Of a stretch of 64,000 nt of DNA, positions 9,401 to 22,494 are shown piece after piece; the first letter of the stretch is position 1; the number at the start of each line of letters is the position of its first letter. The DNA comes from Pieris napi. Lineage: Eukaryota > Arthropoda > Insecta > Lepidoptera > Pieridae. The translations under genes were made by a program, and so were the position numbers. Below the pieces are notes generated by a model. That model did no database searches. It was not told where the DNA came from and worked only from the letters and a program-made list of their open reading frames with translations. The stretch lies in the NCBI RefSeq assembly GCF_905475465.1, contig NC_062247.1, forward strand, positions 10,540,001-10,604,000, read 5' to 3'.

Positions 9401-11773
9401 AAACCAGTTCGTATTTTGCAAATTCAAAGGGCTTTTCGAATTTGCACCGTTAAATCCGTAACACAATGATGATACTAGATTACAACGCTACATTGTGACA
9501 ATTCGCCTAAATATTTTAGGCTCGCAAAAAGCTTTGAACTTTTTTTAAATCAATCGAAAAAACATGCCAACGATGACGTAAAAACACTGGCTGGTCAAAA
9601 ACTATTGTTTACTTAAGCGAGCTCATGTTTCACAATGATTTGATTGAGCTTCATATGATTTATATTTTATTTGAGTGAATATGTAGCAATAATAGTTAAA
9701 TAATAATTGAATTTTAAAAATTGTAAATAAATGAATTTATTTGGTCCGGACTTTGGTAGACTTTGGTAGGTCTACCAAAAAGGTGTTGTGAAATAAAACA
9801 ATACTTATAACCTTTATTTATATAAAGCCCAAAGACATTTACGTCAAATAAAAGGTCAAATTTGCCCCTTTATAACGTCAAATCTAAATAGCTATTATAC
9901 ATGAAATAGAACTAGAAGTTTCAAGGAGAAATGTGGCGTGTCGAACATAATTTAGAACTTAGACGGATGATGGAACTAGTAAAAGAGATTTGCGATTTTC
10001 CTAGTGTTCATTACTGCTGACACGCAGTTTGGGTTTATCTAATGTATGTTAATGATTGTCTACATATTAGAGGCCTTACGAATCATTTTTTTTGAAAAGC
10101 ATTTTCGATAATTTTGAATAAAAACTTAGCTAATAATTGAAGTTATACTTCTTTTGGCGCGATGGAGAAAAATGATGAGAGTGAATTTTTACGATGAGCG
10201 GGCACACCGACACCTAAATTCTACATCGTAAAGCTAGTTCTAGGTGGCATGAAAATCGATAATAACTATGTTCAAGTTGTATATTCTAGTATTTTTATAT
10301 TTAGAACACGTATTTCGTAGCAGTACAATTAAACAGTGTGAATAAATAAATATTATTTTGGTGTTTTTATTAAATCAATTTCATATACGACGGTGTAGTA
10401 TTTACTAATAATTTATTATTTATTTATTTAAATAAAATCTTTTTGATTAATTTTAATATTTATCGTTAATCACTACTGCATTTTAGTTATTTTTTTCCAT
10501 ACGCCAAAGAAGTTTAACTTCTAACGCGTGTACATATTAAGTACACCACTCTTTTTTATGATATTATTAAGTATGCCAGAGCATTCTTTCCAGCTTGCAT
10601 TGTATATTTTATTCTAAACTATTTGACAAAAGTGTATAAAATATGCGGATCGTCATCTTAACAAAGGTCTATTATTAACAGTAGACAATATTGATCATAA
10701 TTATTTGCTTTGACAGCAAAGCGTATTAATTAATAAACTTATTCACTTGCAATTTTACATTAAATCTAAATTGAAAAGACCGACCACTTTTAATTAAATT
10801 CTCAAGATTAAAAGTTTCTCAATCCGAGGTCGTGACTTTCCTGTTTTCTTATCAGCTTTGTATTATAATTTAATTGTAATATTTTATAAATGTGTTAGGT
10901 GCTTGAGATATAAAATTAACATGTAATTATGTTAAAATTGTTAATTTATTTAATAACCGCAATAGCTACACTTCGATATTCAGTCGACATTTTCCTACCC
11001 CATTGGATATGTTAATAATAGATTGGTGATTGGTGATTATTATTGGTAATTACAATCGTGAGAAAGCATGTATTAAGCTCCTATTCTGACACCATTAAAA
11101 CTTAACAATTATTTCAAGAGTTGTCAAACATTTTTTCTGTTCGAACTTTGACATTGGATGTAGATAGTGGCTAGAAAATTAAAACGGACCTAAAGTATGT
11201 GTATGACGAGGTGCAGAAGACTTGCCACCAAATTGCCTATTAAGAAAAAGAATATGCCGAAATATATCTTATGGTCAAATACACTATGGGATTTCACAGA
11301 AATATAATAAATAGTCAAACAATATTGAACGGTTGCGTCCTGTTACATTTTAACAAGCTTTTTAACATAAGCTTTCCCCGATTGATATTCGAAGCTAAAA
11401 AAGGCAAAGTTCAAGCGATAAAGTTGACATTGAGTAATTGGTTCAAATGACTATTCGTCTATCAAGATAGTGCGTGAATAATGTACAAATAATTAATTAT
11501 GATAGTGATCTACAAGGAAAATGTATGACGAAGAAATTATTTACGGATATTATACACTTGTTAATCAATTATCGTAAGTAATTGTAATGGGCGTTATAAA
11601 TAGCAATACAATTTAAAAATAATGTAATATGAAATCACTACATCAATCATACAATATAATTTGGAAATATTTTACAAGTCGAAATTGATGACACTGATAA
11701 ACTTTAAAAAATTATTGTAATTTTTACTTTTACAAGCTGCTTATGATTTAAAAAGTATTTATTTATTTTGTAA
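6496..11773. other. Long AT-rich gene desert
   Basis: No credible exon. Small items only: a poly-A run at 7488-7500, a small hairpin reading TTTTGGTATA...TATACCAAAA at about 7716-7748, and a moderately GC-rich piece at 10145-10250 (GGCGCGATGGAGAAAAATGATG) that looks like an old transposon fragment but has no second copy here. Confidence 0.4.
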
Positions 11774-12028
11774 GAGCAGTGTTGGCCTAGTGGCTTCAGC
11801 GACTCTCATCCCTGAGGTCGTGGGTTGGACTTTCTTTCTATGTGCGCATTTAGCATTCGCTCGAACGGTGAAATAAAACATCGTGAGGAAACCGGCTTGC
11901 CTTAGACTAAAAAAGTCACAGCGTGTGTCAGGCACAAGAGGCTTATCACATTGCCTATTAGATTCACAAATGATCATGAAAGAGATACAGAAATCTGAGG
12001 CCCAGACCTAAAAAGCTTGTTGCGCCAA
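11774..12028 (+). repeat. tRNA-derived SINE, copy 1
   Basis: Starts GAGCAGTGTTGGCCTAGTGG, containing a pol III box A (TGGCCTAGTGG). It runs through CCTGAGGTCGT to the common body (ACATCGTGAGGAAACCGGC, AGATACAGAAATCTGAGGCC). Box B is damaged in this copy. Five other copies occur at 17.1, 19.8, 39.9, 48.5 and 59.6 kb. Confidence 0.85.
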
Positions 12029-12830
12029 CGATATATTTTCTTTTAAAACTATTTATGTTTGATTGAAAATTATAATATAGTATTTCGCGACCTTAACAGC
12101 CAGACAATTTTTAACCCGCTTAAATATGAATTATATATAAATATATATATTGTTATTGACGACTTGAATAACAATAAAATTATTTCTTACAAAAAGATAA
12201 TTTGTTTTGAGTGACCATTTTAAAAGTTAGAAAAGGATTATTGATATGCCTTAATTAAAGAACATTTCAAAATTTGGTTTGACATATTTTGCTTGTATTC
12301 GTTTCATATTATATTAGTGACCTCAATACCGTCGTACTAATGAGAGGTTGCTTAATAAATGGTTGTATGAATTTACCGAAAATAAAACCGCAGAGCACAT
12401 AATTCAGCTATAATTAATTAGGAAGGATTGATTGATTTAGCTGGTTTCAGTTTTACTGAATAATATTGTTACGTGGAAAAATAGTGAAAGTTGACCTTTG
12501 ATAGAAGGGAAGTTCTTAATATGTTATAAGATAGTTATAGTTTCGCTTTGAAATTGATGTATAACATACTAACTTGTATATTTTAAATTATTAAAAGGGT
12601 CCAAACAGATTATATTTCAGCAAACATTGATCTGTTTGCGTAGACCCTTCATTAAATCTCGTCACTGAATATCTTAACTCATGCTATCATTTATTCATAA
12701 ATAGTTTCTTAAATCATAATTACTTTATGAATTAATTATTTTAGATTAAACGTTACGCCTTAAAATTAAACAAAACGAAACAAAATAGTCTAATCAATGT
12801 CTGTTATTTAAATAATTCTGTAATAATGGG
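12029..12830. other. AT-rich stretch, no feature seen
   Basis: No frame or shared repeat found. Confidence 0.45.
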
Positions 12831-12831
12831 T

Positions 12832-12990
12832 CTTCCCTGAGAGATACGATCTCCAACTATTCAAAATTCGAGTATTCTCCTCTCTCAAAGGCCGGCAACG
12901 CACCCACTAAAAATGGGTGTTTATGGGCTGCTATGCCCTTTTTGGGCGCCCGCAGGCTCATTTGCCCTCCTATTAAAAAAAAATATTATC
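12832..12990 (+). repeat. LINE 3'-end fragment, family B
   Basis: Closely matches 30868-31022: CTTCCCTGAGAGATAC, then CAAAGGCCGGCAACGCACCC, AAAAATGGGTGTTTATGGGC and a CCTCCTATTAAAAAA end. It is the degraded end of a reverse transcriptase (FPERY-L-LFKIRVYS-LKGRQR) with its 3' UTR. Confidence 0.7.
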
Positions 12991-13924
12991 CATAATGGTA
13001 CTGTCTTCCGGGATTTCTATTATACTATTCATGGGAGAATGGAGTATTCATTGGTGGAGCAAAATTCAATCTTTAAAAACAAAGAAGAAATTGGTTGAGA
13101 CTGGTATTTCCGATTTTCGTTTAGAGCGCTGAATCCTGGCAATACAGACGTCTGAAAGGATGATTCTGTAATAATTAATGCATTTTATATAATGGTACTG
13201 ATTTCCGAAAAAAAAAACAAAAATAAAATCCCAAAACGGAATAGAAAACAACGGGGGGAGAAAGTAACGTTTGACTGTGATTGGTCAACATCATCTCTCA
13301 ACACATGACGCATCGACACGCGACATAACACTATCAAACGCACGATTCTTTCGTTTTATATTCTCACCACCCGGAACGCGAAATGATTACACTTGTCGCT
13401 TATTTTCACGACAATTATTAGATTGCCCAGGGGTCCTGCAATGTGCTTCGTTAAATCGATCCATTTGACGTGTTGATCAGTTTAGGATACCAAATTGAAT
13501 CCAATTTTTTCGTTCTATAACCACATAAAATTGAAAAGAATAGCAAGACTGTACTATTTGTTGTACTCTCTACTGGAGTTCTAGAATTTAACTGTCAAAA
13601 TTGTAAATAGTTCTAATTTTAAAAACAGTATTTTATAAAATAGTTTTTGATAATGCATTTCAAGTTAAATAAATACAACCTCCACAATAGAATTCAGGGC
13701 ACAACTCCGATGCGAGGAAGTCGTAAAACAAAACTTTCTGGACATAGCTATTCTTCCTACATTAGTATCTAACGACCGGTTAGATCATAAAATATTCAGT
13801 TCTTTATTTCTATTTTATGTGGGTCTGTATATTAATGCATATGAGAATTGAGTAAAATGGAAAGAGCATAATAATGTTCTTTAGTTATATAGCTATATAT
13901 AGTATAATGTAATGGACATGCTAA
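12991..13924. other. No gene; GC-richer patch at 13250-13480
   Basis: The patch has a 65-codon plus-strand frame from 13271 without recognisable motifs, and a G-run (GGGGGG) at its left edge. It may be an old transposon. The rest is AT-rich. Confidence 0.3.
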
Positions 13925-14215
13925 ACTGGCATAACAGGGTGAAATTGACAAAAATTAGTACAGAATGGCAACCACGAGATGAAAAAGGAATACAGAGAAA
14001 GAGTTGGGCAGACGATATAAAGAGAATAGGACGCACATCTCGCAGAATAAAGAGCTAACATCAGAAAATAATGGCAGCAGCTGGAAGAGGCCTATGTGTC
14101 ACAGGACACGCTGATTACCAAAACCGGCTCATATGATGTATTAGATTAAGTTAGGTTATGTAACTGAAATAAGTGTTTATATAATATATTATACTGGGTA
14201 TCAGTAATAAAGCCT
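13925..14215 (+). pseudogene. Non-LTR reverse transcriptase C-terminal remnant
   Basis: Translation reads WQPRDEKGIQRKSWADDIKR, then a stop-broken continuation and MAAAGRGLCVTGHADYQNRL, matching the RRSW.DDI....G...... end of RTE/CR1-like polyproteins. A 3' UTR ending in AGTAATAAAGCCTT follows. Confidence 0.65.
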
Positions 14216-14629
14216 TAAACATAATTGTAATAATAATAGATGTGCAAGATATAGCTATGAAGTATCATATAATATACATAGAATAAGGGTAGTAGTAACC
14301 CTTATTTGAATTATATATTTTGGTTTCAAACATACAATATATGTATGTTAATATGTTATAATTTGAATTAAAGTTCTTGTTTCTTAAATAATTAAGAAAA
14401 CGGATCTTAATTATACCATAAATCTACAGACAATTATTGTATACACTGCTCACTTAGCAGCTCACAATTTAACGCATTATTTCTTGTATGATTTCGTGAA
14501 ATATAACCTAGTGAAGCAAAGCCTTTAAAATAAAATATTTTTAAATTTGCCTTGTGTATATATAGTTCTGGACTATTCACATTTTTTTGTCGCAATATCG
14601 CAAAATCTTAATATATATAAATTACGTGT

Positions 14630-14860
14630 CACGTTGTTTGTCCGCTATGGACTCCTAAACTACCGAACCGATTTCAATCAAATTTGCACACCGTGTGCAG
14701 TTTGATCTAACTTAAAAGATATTTTAAGTTGCTTTAAGAAGGATAGCTTACATTTGAATTTATACCCGCAATATTATTTTATTGCAAAATATTTGTTTAT
14801 TATTTGATAGTCACAATTCTAACAGATGGCGCTGGGTTGAAAGTACCAACGTTTTAAATA
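14630..14860. repeat. Repeat-like segment of uncertain class
   Basis: GTGTCACGTTGTTTGTCCGC followed by ATGGACTCCTAAACTACCGA and ACCGATTTCAATCAAATTTG is a phrase I associate with a dispersed lepidopteran repeat. No second copy is present, so this rests on recognition only. Confidence 0.35.
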
Positions 14861-16720
14861 AGCTAAAATTTAATGGCATTACCACCAAAAAAGCATGGTG
14901 GTCCCCACGACTGGTGTTCTCCTACCGTTTCCCTTGAATAGCTTACTACTATGTAATATAACTAAAACCTTAACCACAGCAACGCTTGGCCGATCTGCTA
15001 GTATCATATATTTTCTTACGTTGCTAAAACTTTTACATTACTACGAGTATATTATACTTCGCTGGATTAGCGACCCAAAAAGTGAGAAATGAGAAACATA
15101 TACAAACATATGAATATTAGTATAGCATTTCTAAATTTCATACCTAAATTGAGTAGACTATTAAAATAAATAATCGTTCCTATCTAAGAAGCCGCACGAT
15201 AGCCGCAACGAGCATTTAAGTTAAGGAAAGAAACGTAGAAATAAATCTTCGTTTCCGTTTGAGTACGAACGAAAATCTAGCAACTAATTTGCTAATTATT
15301 TCGCTTCAACTCCGACTAAAATATTTCCTTCCTTTACTGTTAATCTTGTTCACTGCGACATTTTGCTTTTGCCGTCTGTAAAGAACCGGGTATCTTCTAC
15401 TTTCTATTTAGGTATTGTAAATTTAATAGACTGAACTATTCGATTTTCAATTTAGGTTATCGAGTTCCGTTTCTGGTCGGAGAATATTTTATTTTAATTT
15501 GTTCTGGTTCTGGTGTTACAAGGTGAAGTTTCACCCTAACAAAAATGATGTCGAAGTTTTATTACGCCTTAGCAATTCTCTTTAGTGTAAGCGTTCCCCA
15601 TAGGTAATATGGCTGACACCCCATAGTGGCCTGACGCCTATAGATTGACTAGAAAAAATATTTTTGATTCTTTACTTAACACATATATAGATCGCTAATT
15701 TATGCATAGAAAATTATAAGCTTGAGCAAGATAATCAATTTTAATAGAAATTACGCCTAGTAGTTTGAGCAAAGAGCCCGAATTTTAATAATAAACTGGG
15801 CTACAACAAGTATGTGTTGATATATCTTGGGTCAAACTGAGGGTCCAAACAATGTTGACTCTGTATAATGTAATGTACACACTTAATGTAATGACACTGT
15901 TGTATATTTGCCTTTAACTTTGTATGATTTTACAGTTTTTTTTGTTTCTCGAATTATTTAAAAATGTTGGGTTGCCTCTTACCACTGATATTAAATATAA
16001 AGTATTGGAAATGACTAATTACGATCTAAACGTTTAAGAAATATAATAATAATAAATCATTTATTTGCAAGAAAGTGGTACATTTATATCGATCAATTAT
16101 AAAAATTCGCACAAACATCCACACAAAAATAGGCATGCAAATGTCACATTAATATTCATTAAGTCATAATAAGAACATCTGTCATAATAAGTCAAGCTAT
16201 TTATAACTAATTGTTGTCAAACTTATAGGCCAAATATTATTACAACTATTATAAATCAAAGTACATCATCGCGTCTGTCAATGTCTTTTCGCGATAAAAG
16301 AAAACCTTATATAAATGAGATTCATTCATGCGGAAGGTACATCATTTGTAATATGCCTGTACAGGTAGGCGAGGCGGGTTTAGTGTAATTTTTTTTTGTA
16401 CAATAAAACTTACAGTCTGTACTAAAGAGATAACACTTTGTTTATGAGTTTTCTTAGAGTACTGAAAACTGTTGAAATGATGGATTTTCTAAGATGAAAA
16501 CTTCATTATAATACTAGAAGTTTATAACAGCAAATTGCCTGATGCAATTTAATAGGAAACTCGAACGGGTCTGTCGATAAATCGATAATAAATGCATTAG
16601 CCGATCAGCTCCCGATTAACTTATATTTTAGGCCACGGATTCTCGTTAATTAACTTTCAGTTAGATTTATAATGTATGGCTAAACTGTAAATATCACCAC
16701 GATATATGTGATATATGATA
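14861..16720. other. Mostly AT-rich, no feature seen
   Basis: Short frames only. A slightly GC-rich spot at 15590-15650 has no exon signals I trust. Confidence 0.4.
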
Positions 16721-16721
16721 T

Positions 16722-17094
16722 ACTAGCTGACCTGGCTAACTTCGTTCCGCCCTACAACCTTATAATATTGTTGTTACTTTAATTTAACTTATTTTAGGAT
16801 TTCATTAATGTTAAGTATTACATTAATACAACTTTTTTGCAAATACAGAAATGTTTTATTGCTTGCCATTGCGAAAGAAGAATGGCAGTTTTACACATTA
16901 CGCATCTTCTCTCTAGCGTCAATATGGCGATACTGCATGTTAAGCACTTTCTGATATCCAACATCTTTTGATCAGGATCAAAGCATGGTTATTATTTATG
17001 TATCTCTACATTTCTTGAACTGACACGAATTCGATTTGATGTCAAAATCATGTGTTTCGGTGACACATTTATGACTATTTACTCGTAAATAAAT
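16722..17094. repeat. RTE-like repeat head fragment
   Basis: Begins TACTAGCTGACCTGGCTAAC followed by TTCGTTCCGCC. It resembles the phrase at 18813 (ATGACCCGGTAAGCTTCGT). This CTAGCTGACCCGGC-type phrase is common to degraded RTE-type tails. The right boundary is uncertain. Confidence 0.35.
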
Positions 17095-17378
17095 CAGTGG
17101 CACTATAACCTTTTTAGAAGACCTAAGATTTTTATATCTGTTTCATGATCATTTGTCAATCTAATAGCCAAGTAGGTGATCAGCCTCCTGTGCTTGACAC
17201 ACGCCGACGACTTCTTGGGTCTAAGGCAAGCTGGTTTCCTCACGATGTTTTCCTTCACCGTTCGAGCAAATGTTAAACGTGCACATCGAAAGAAAGTCCA
17301 ATGGTGTACAACTTGGTTCGAACCTACGACCTCAGGGATGAGAGTCGCACGCTGCAGGCACTAGGCCAACACTGCTCT
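17095..17378 (-). repeat. tRNA-derived SINE, copy 2
   Basis: Minus-strand copy. The plus strand begins CAGTGGCACTATAACC and ends CTAGGCCAACACTGCTC. Box A is intact on the minus strand, and box B (GGTTCGAACC) is recognisable. Confidence 0.85.
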
Positions 17379-18812
17379 TTGTACATTCTGGTTTTTAAAT
17401 TTGGACTGACTTTCTGCCAAGTAGAGCTGATAGTAACATAAAGTTTCATTAATCTAAAATCCTTTTTTTGTATAAAATTTTCCTTAACTTTTACGTGTAT
17501 TTACTAATTGGAAAACTGATGATTAAGAATTAAAAATATTAAGCAATCTAATACCAACTTACAAACGCTACGTATTAATTTTATAATCGTATAAGAATGA
17601 GACCAGTGACGATGTAAATGATTACTTAGAACAAAACATTCACGTAACTTCATGAAGTCATAAACATGTGTGTGCTGAATATATTATGCAAATATGAATC
17701 CGTAAGTAGCCTTGAATTGTAACAATGTGTATGTACGTTTACAATGTTTTTGAACGGTCACGAAAGTATTGTCTATAATCATAATTGCCGTACAGCCGAC
17801 ATCACTTATTCATAAAAACTAAAACCGTTATCATCTGTTACTTTTTGTTTAAATAGTAACCGTTAATTTGTAACTTAATCAGTTGCACCGTTTCAATTAA
17901 TAAATGGACTAACCGGTCAGTCACTAGATAGCGATAACATAAAAATTTAGTCGAAGAACTATTTTTATATGCATTTGTCGCGGTCCTAAACAACACTGCT
18001 ATGGTTACAATGATACAAACAACATTGGTTTTCTAGTGTAACATATCATCATTTAGGTTTTATTCTGTAAAATTATAAAAACGAAAGTACTCAGCTGTCT
18101 CTTTTCATAACAGCGTGAACACAATTTGTTTTTAAAAACTGTAGTGCAAAAGGTGCAATTAGACTTTTTTATAAATAAGGGGGTAATCAGATTTGTGACT
18201 TTCAGCTAAATTTATTTAATTTATAGGTAAGAGATCAAGCGCAATGGGAAGTGGTTGTTTTATATCATGAAGATATTAACATTAATATCCAACACACAAA
18301 TATACAGTATTTGAAATTGAATTATTTTTTGTTGTGTATGGTAGCCCCACGGCATCAATATGTATTTCCTCAAAGAGACCTGACCTTAGGAATTTTGTAT
18401 AAAATTTTATAAGAAGTTTTATGATAATTTTAATGAAAACATCTTTAATCAAAATACTTATATTAATATGTCTTTCAACTCAGAATCTTATTTTAAGTAA
18501 ACGAATGAATAAAATACGTTTTTTGAATATTTCTTCTATATGATAATGGAATTATTATACAAAGTGACACTTTCTGTTGGATATTACTACGTTCAAAAGA
18601 AAAATAGATGTGCTCTTGTAATTTGAATATTAAAGAATATTTTACTACACAGCTTTCAGTATGGAACAATTTACGCGCTTCGCCTTACTTACATTTTCAT
18701 AAAAGTGCTGTGTCATATTCGAAGTAGGAATTAAACATGAATCTCTCTTCATTTAAATTATGAACATGACAAGGAAAGTGCTGGTATATATAGCCATTTT
18801 AAAAGTTTACTA
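17379..18812. other. AT-rich stretch, no feature seen
   Basis: No frame or shared repeat found. Confidence 0.45.
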
Positions 18813-19232
18813 TATGACCCGGTAAGCTTCGTATCACCAATATATATATTATCAAAATATTTAGATAAAATATAACATATAATAATATTTATAATTTGTA
18901 TCAAAAGTTAATATTTTTTTTAATAAGACCAAAGACTCCTACAGCTATGAAACACATATTTCTATAGACATCTATAAATATATGACAAGCAAGTGACTAT
19001 TTTTTATTTCTTTTAGACAAAAGAACTCAAATATTTCCCAGCTAGAAAGCAGAAAATTCAATTGTCGTTTTTTAGTATTTTTCTTTACCTCTTATTTATG
19101 TTTCCCACCGGATAAACCTTCCTTGAACTTCCACGCATATTTCAAGATCATAATTAGCCAAATCGGTCCAGTCATGCTCAAGTTTTAGCGAGACAAACGA
19201 ACAGAAATTAATCTTTATAGAAATATAAAGAT
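18813..19232 (+). repeat. RTE-type tail element
   Basis: Opens with a CCGGTAAGCTTCGT phrase and closes with AAATCGGTCCAGTCATGCTC, GCGAGACAAACGAACAG and an AAATATAAAGATT tail. This head and tail are typical of a non-autonomous RTE-type repeat. The tail is shared in outline with 6262-6490. Confidence 0.5.
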
Positions 19233-19611
19233 TTTTACTATAATTTCTAAATACCGTGACTGTAAATTTGTATGGGACCCTATATCGCTAAATCACACCA
19301 ATATTTCAAGTAAATAGTATTGATTACAACCACAAACTCCAAAGTAATGAAAAGCTCCATTACTATATATTTGACTGTGACAACAATGTTCAAGATTGCG
19401 GTCTTAGAAGAACAGCTAAGAAACTTAGAGTAATGCTCTATACAGAACTTGCTGACTCGGGCGTAAGTAGTGAATAATAAATAAAAAAAACTTTAGAGGT
19501 GTCCATTGACACCCGGATGGAACGAAATTCCTTTCGATTAATTTATATGTTAATTGGTATCATAACAGTATGATAGATTTTCTCGACACCAATCTTACGA
19601 CGGAAAAAAAA

Positions 19612-19708
19612 GCCAACATCACCAGGTGTTCCCAGGCGGTCACCCATCCAAGTACTGACCTCGCCCGACGTTGCTTAACTTCGGTGATCGGACGAGAACC
19701 GGTGTATT
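19612..19708 (-). pseudogene. 5S rRNA, 5'-truncated copy with pol III terminator
   Basis: The minus strand matches insect 5S rRNA from about nucleotide 22 to the 3' end, including CCGATCACCGAAGTTAAGC, CAGTACTTGGATGGGTGACC and GCCTGGGAACACC, closing with GTTGGC. Eight T residues (minus strand, 19604-19611) follow directly, a normal pol III terminator. The internal control region looks intact, but roughly the first 20 nt are replaced by unrelated sequence (TTTTTTGCTATTTGCTATTG). That makes it a pseudogene or a 5S-derived head of a SINE. The SINE at 19812 lies about 100 bp away. Confidence 0.85.
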
Positions 19709-19811
19709 ACAATAGCAAATAGCAAAAAAGTGTCGTGACAACTTTTCGTAAGAATTTTTTCCGTCTAGCCCCCTTTCACAACGCGCGATAAGGAACTTCG
19801 TTCCAATAAAT

Positions 19812-20046
19812 GAGTGGCGCTACAACCTTTTTAGATCTGGGCAGATTTTTGTATCTGTTTCATAATCATTCTAATAAGCAGGTAGGTGATTTAAGCCAAG
19901 CCGGTTTCCTTGCGATGTTTTCCTTCACCATTCGAGCGAATGTTCAATACGCATATAGACATGTCCATTGGTGCACAGCTGGAGATCGAACTTACGACTT
20001 CAGGGATGAAAGTCGCGAGCTGAAGCCAATAGGCCAACACTGCTCT
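19812..20046 (-). repeat. tRNA-derived SINE, copy 3
   Basis: The plus strand begins GTGGCGCTACAACC and ends AGGCCAACACTGCTC. On the minus strand box A is close to consensus; box B reads as a degraded GGTTCGA. Part of the body is deleted. Confidence 0.8.
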
Positions 20047-20752
20047 CAGGTTAATACAAATCACATATAACCACGTCCTAAAACCATCATCCCAACCATC
20101 ACTGGGACTTTAAAAACACGAAATCAAAAAGACTAAAACCTCATTTTCTGTTATGAACAGAATCTAAAAATATCTTCCTTGAAAGTTCCACGTTAATAAT
20201 TTCACGTAAGGGCCATGTTATTTCCTGTGTTAATATTGTCGAATGAGACCCGCGTGTCTTGTAAAAATTGCTAGTAATAAGGTTCATAACGAAGTTGAAT
20301 CTTTACAATATTACGAACTAATGTATCGTGAATCAGGAGATACATTTACTGCGTTTTTCGTACATTAATTTATTGCCTGGTAGATATTTATTAGCTTACA
20401 AGTTATAATAATAACTTATTTATTTAAGCAGACAACTATTAGTTATTATTGTGTTAGAATATTGTCCTAAATATTATATTAGTAGGTTAGATGGTATATT
20501 CGATCAGAAAAATTACTCCGCACACATCACCGCAACAAAAAGACACATACAGATTTTTTTTACCATGTAGGCTCATGCAGTCCAATGTACTTATAGTTTA
20601 GTCATGAATATTCTCCGGTTCGATTTGGCTATAGTGGTTTAGATAATATATCAGTACTGACTGGCTATTTAGGTAAGAGATATAAATTGCGCTACCAGAA
20701 TTGGATTTCGAATCTACGGAAGACTTACTACGTATTTTGGCAAGACTCTGAG
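20047..20752. other. AT-rich stretch, no feature seen
   Basis: No frame or shared repeat found. Confidence 0.45.
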
Positions 20753-21050
20753 TAGTCTAGTCGACAAGCTGAAAATGGAACAAAATAGAGATACTGTTCT
20801 GAAATTTCCTCTTCTTTCAGAATCTTTATTTAAAATTTCTTAAATGTTAATAGTTTATTAAATATTGGCAAAAAACTAAATGCCATTTTTTTTCATCTTT
20901 AATTGTCTATAACTTTTGCAATTTTTTATGTGCTAATACACGCTTTTAGCACATTTTTCTAGGCGTCATTCCGGATCCAATGAGCTATCGCACATAATTT
21001 TAAGAGCAGTATCTCTATTTTGTTCAATTTTCAACTTGTCGACTAGACTA
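20753..21050. mobile_element. MITE-like element M1 (298 bp)
   Basis: Terminal inverted repeats of 48 bp with 3 mismatches: 20753-20800 starts TAGTCTAGTCGACAAG, and 21003-21050 ends CTTGTCGACTAGACTA. The interior has no coding frame. If the terminal TA is the target duplication, the element is Tc1/mariner-like. GAG-type flanks (CTGAG left, GAGG right) are an alternative. A partial copy abuts the Penelope-like element at 1052-1256. Confidence 0.75.
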
Positions 21051-22494
21051 GAGGCTCCAAAAACTGAGACAGCGCACGCTTATAACAAATCTTAGCTACA
21101 CTCTCAAATACAAGCGCACACTCACCCATTCACACACTCACACATTCATACATACTTCATATCTATAAGACTTGTGTTTGATTAGTTGCAACTCTAAACT
21201 CACTTTTTCTCAAAAAACTATTTTAAAGATGTACCACTAATTGTTATCTAGTTACTCACAACACAGGGACTCCCTAGTGTTCTATCTTATAAAATAATAA
21301 TAAGGTTTTATTATCATTATTAGATATATTGAACAAATGGTTGCGCTTTCTATTTCTAACTCTAAAATCCCTAAGGATCGAATGTCGGACACAAGCGAAG
21401 CATTACTATGAACCTACGAACAAAAGGCTATTGAAGGTTCTCTTTGTAAAATTGCAACAGCGTGTTTATAAAGGCTATAATATAATATAATCCAAGACCT
21501 ATTATCTAAAGTCGAACAATGTACATTAATGCAGACTATAATTTAAAAACCGAACACAATACCGGTATTATAGACTATAGAAGAAATTAAAAAGAAGACG
21601 TTCAATAATTTTACCTTTTTCTATTATCTACGGGAAACCATAAAGATTATAAAACAAGCACACAGATAAAACAGTCGGTGCACTTAGTTTAAATTTCTCC
21701 AGAGATGGTAGATATTTTGATTTCATGCATAGAATTCTAACACACATTCAAACTCAAATCATGACCTGGATTGCCTGACCTGGCATTTAAACTAACTTGT
21801 ATGAGAATTGCCTACCGCATTAGGTCCATAATTATATTAAGATAATGCTACCTTTATGGTTTAATTTCTTATAGATTAGGTAAGTATAGTACATAGAAAC
21901 TTCCCTTATACAGGTCTTTGACTTACTAGGGAGTCCTCAATCTGAAATCTACTATGTTGAATAAAAAAAATTTTTTTTCAAAAATGTTTTTTACGATATT
22001 GAGTGTTTCTCAATATGTTTTTGAGGCTTTGATTTTCAAGGAATTAAGCATTTTCATGCTAGTAAGAAAATTAATCAAGATAAGAATGTTAAAATAAGTT
22101 CTTTTCACAAGGCGCGGTAACCAACTTTTTGATATGGAAACAAAAAAGTCGAAGTACTTAGTAAAAGTTTCTTTGAATTAAAATTGCCTTGGTTTTTAGC
22201 TTGATCTTGTTCAATTGGATTTCACTCAAGAAAATGCAGTAGCCTGTATACCTTTACGGCGTGCATTTGTTCTTCAATAGATTTTTGCAAATACATGCTA
22301 ATAAAATAAAAGAAAACATCATAAAGAAACCAGCCCGTCCTAAGCCCAACTACGTATGCTAGGCACAAAAGATCGTTCACTTCCATAACTAAAACAATTC
22401 TATTATTCTTTCTAGATATGTGTTCGCCCTGAAAATGGAAGGTACTTCGAGGATAAGATTTCAAGGGCAATTTAATTCCATTCAATGTTTATTA
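21051..22494. other. No gene; CA-rich patch at about 21105-21160
   Basis: A short degenerate ACAC/CATTCACAC stretch, then AT-rich sequence without features. Confidence 0.4.

Noticed and set aside
17176..17364. Short plus-strand frames over SINE copies (also 19810-20070, 40038-40280, 48615-48820)
   Set aside because: They are translations of the SINE body and read similarly in each copy; SINEs do not code.
19612..19708. Functional 5S rRNA gene
   Set aside because: About 20 nt at the 5' end do not match 5S, so the product would be abnormal; annotated as a truncated copy instead.
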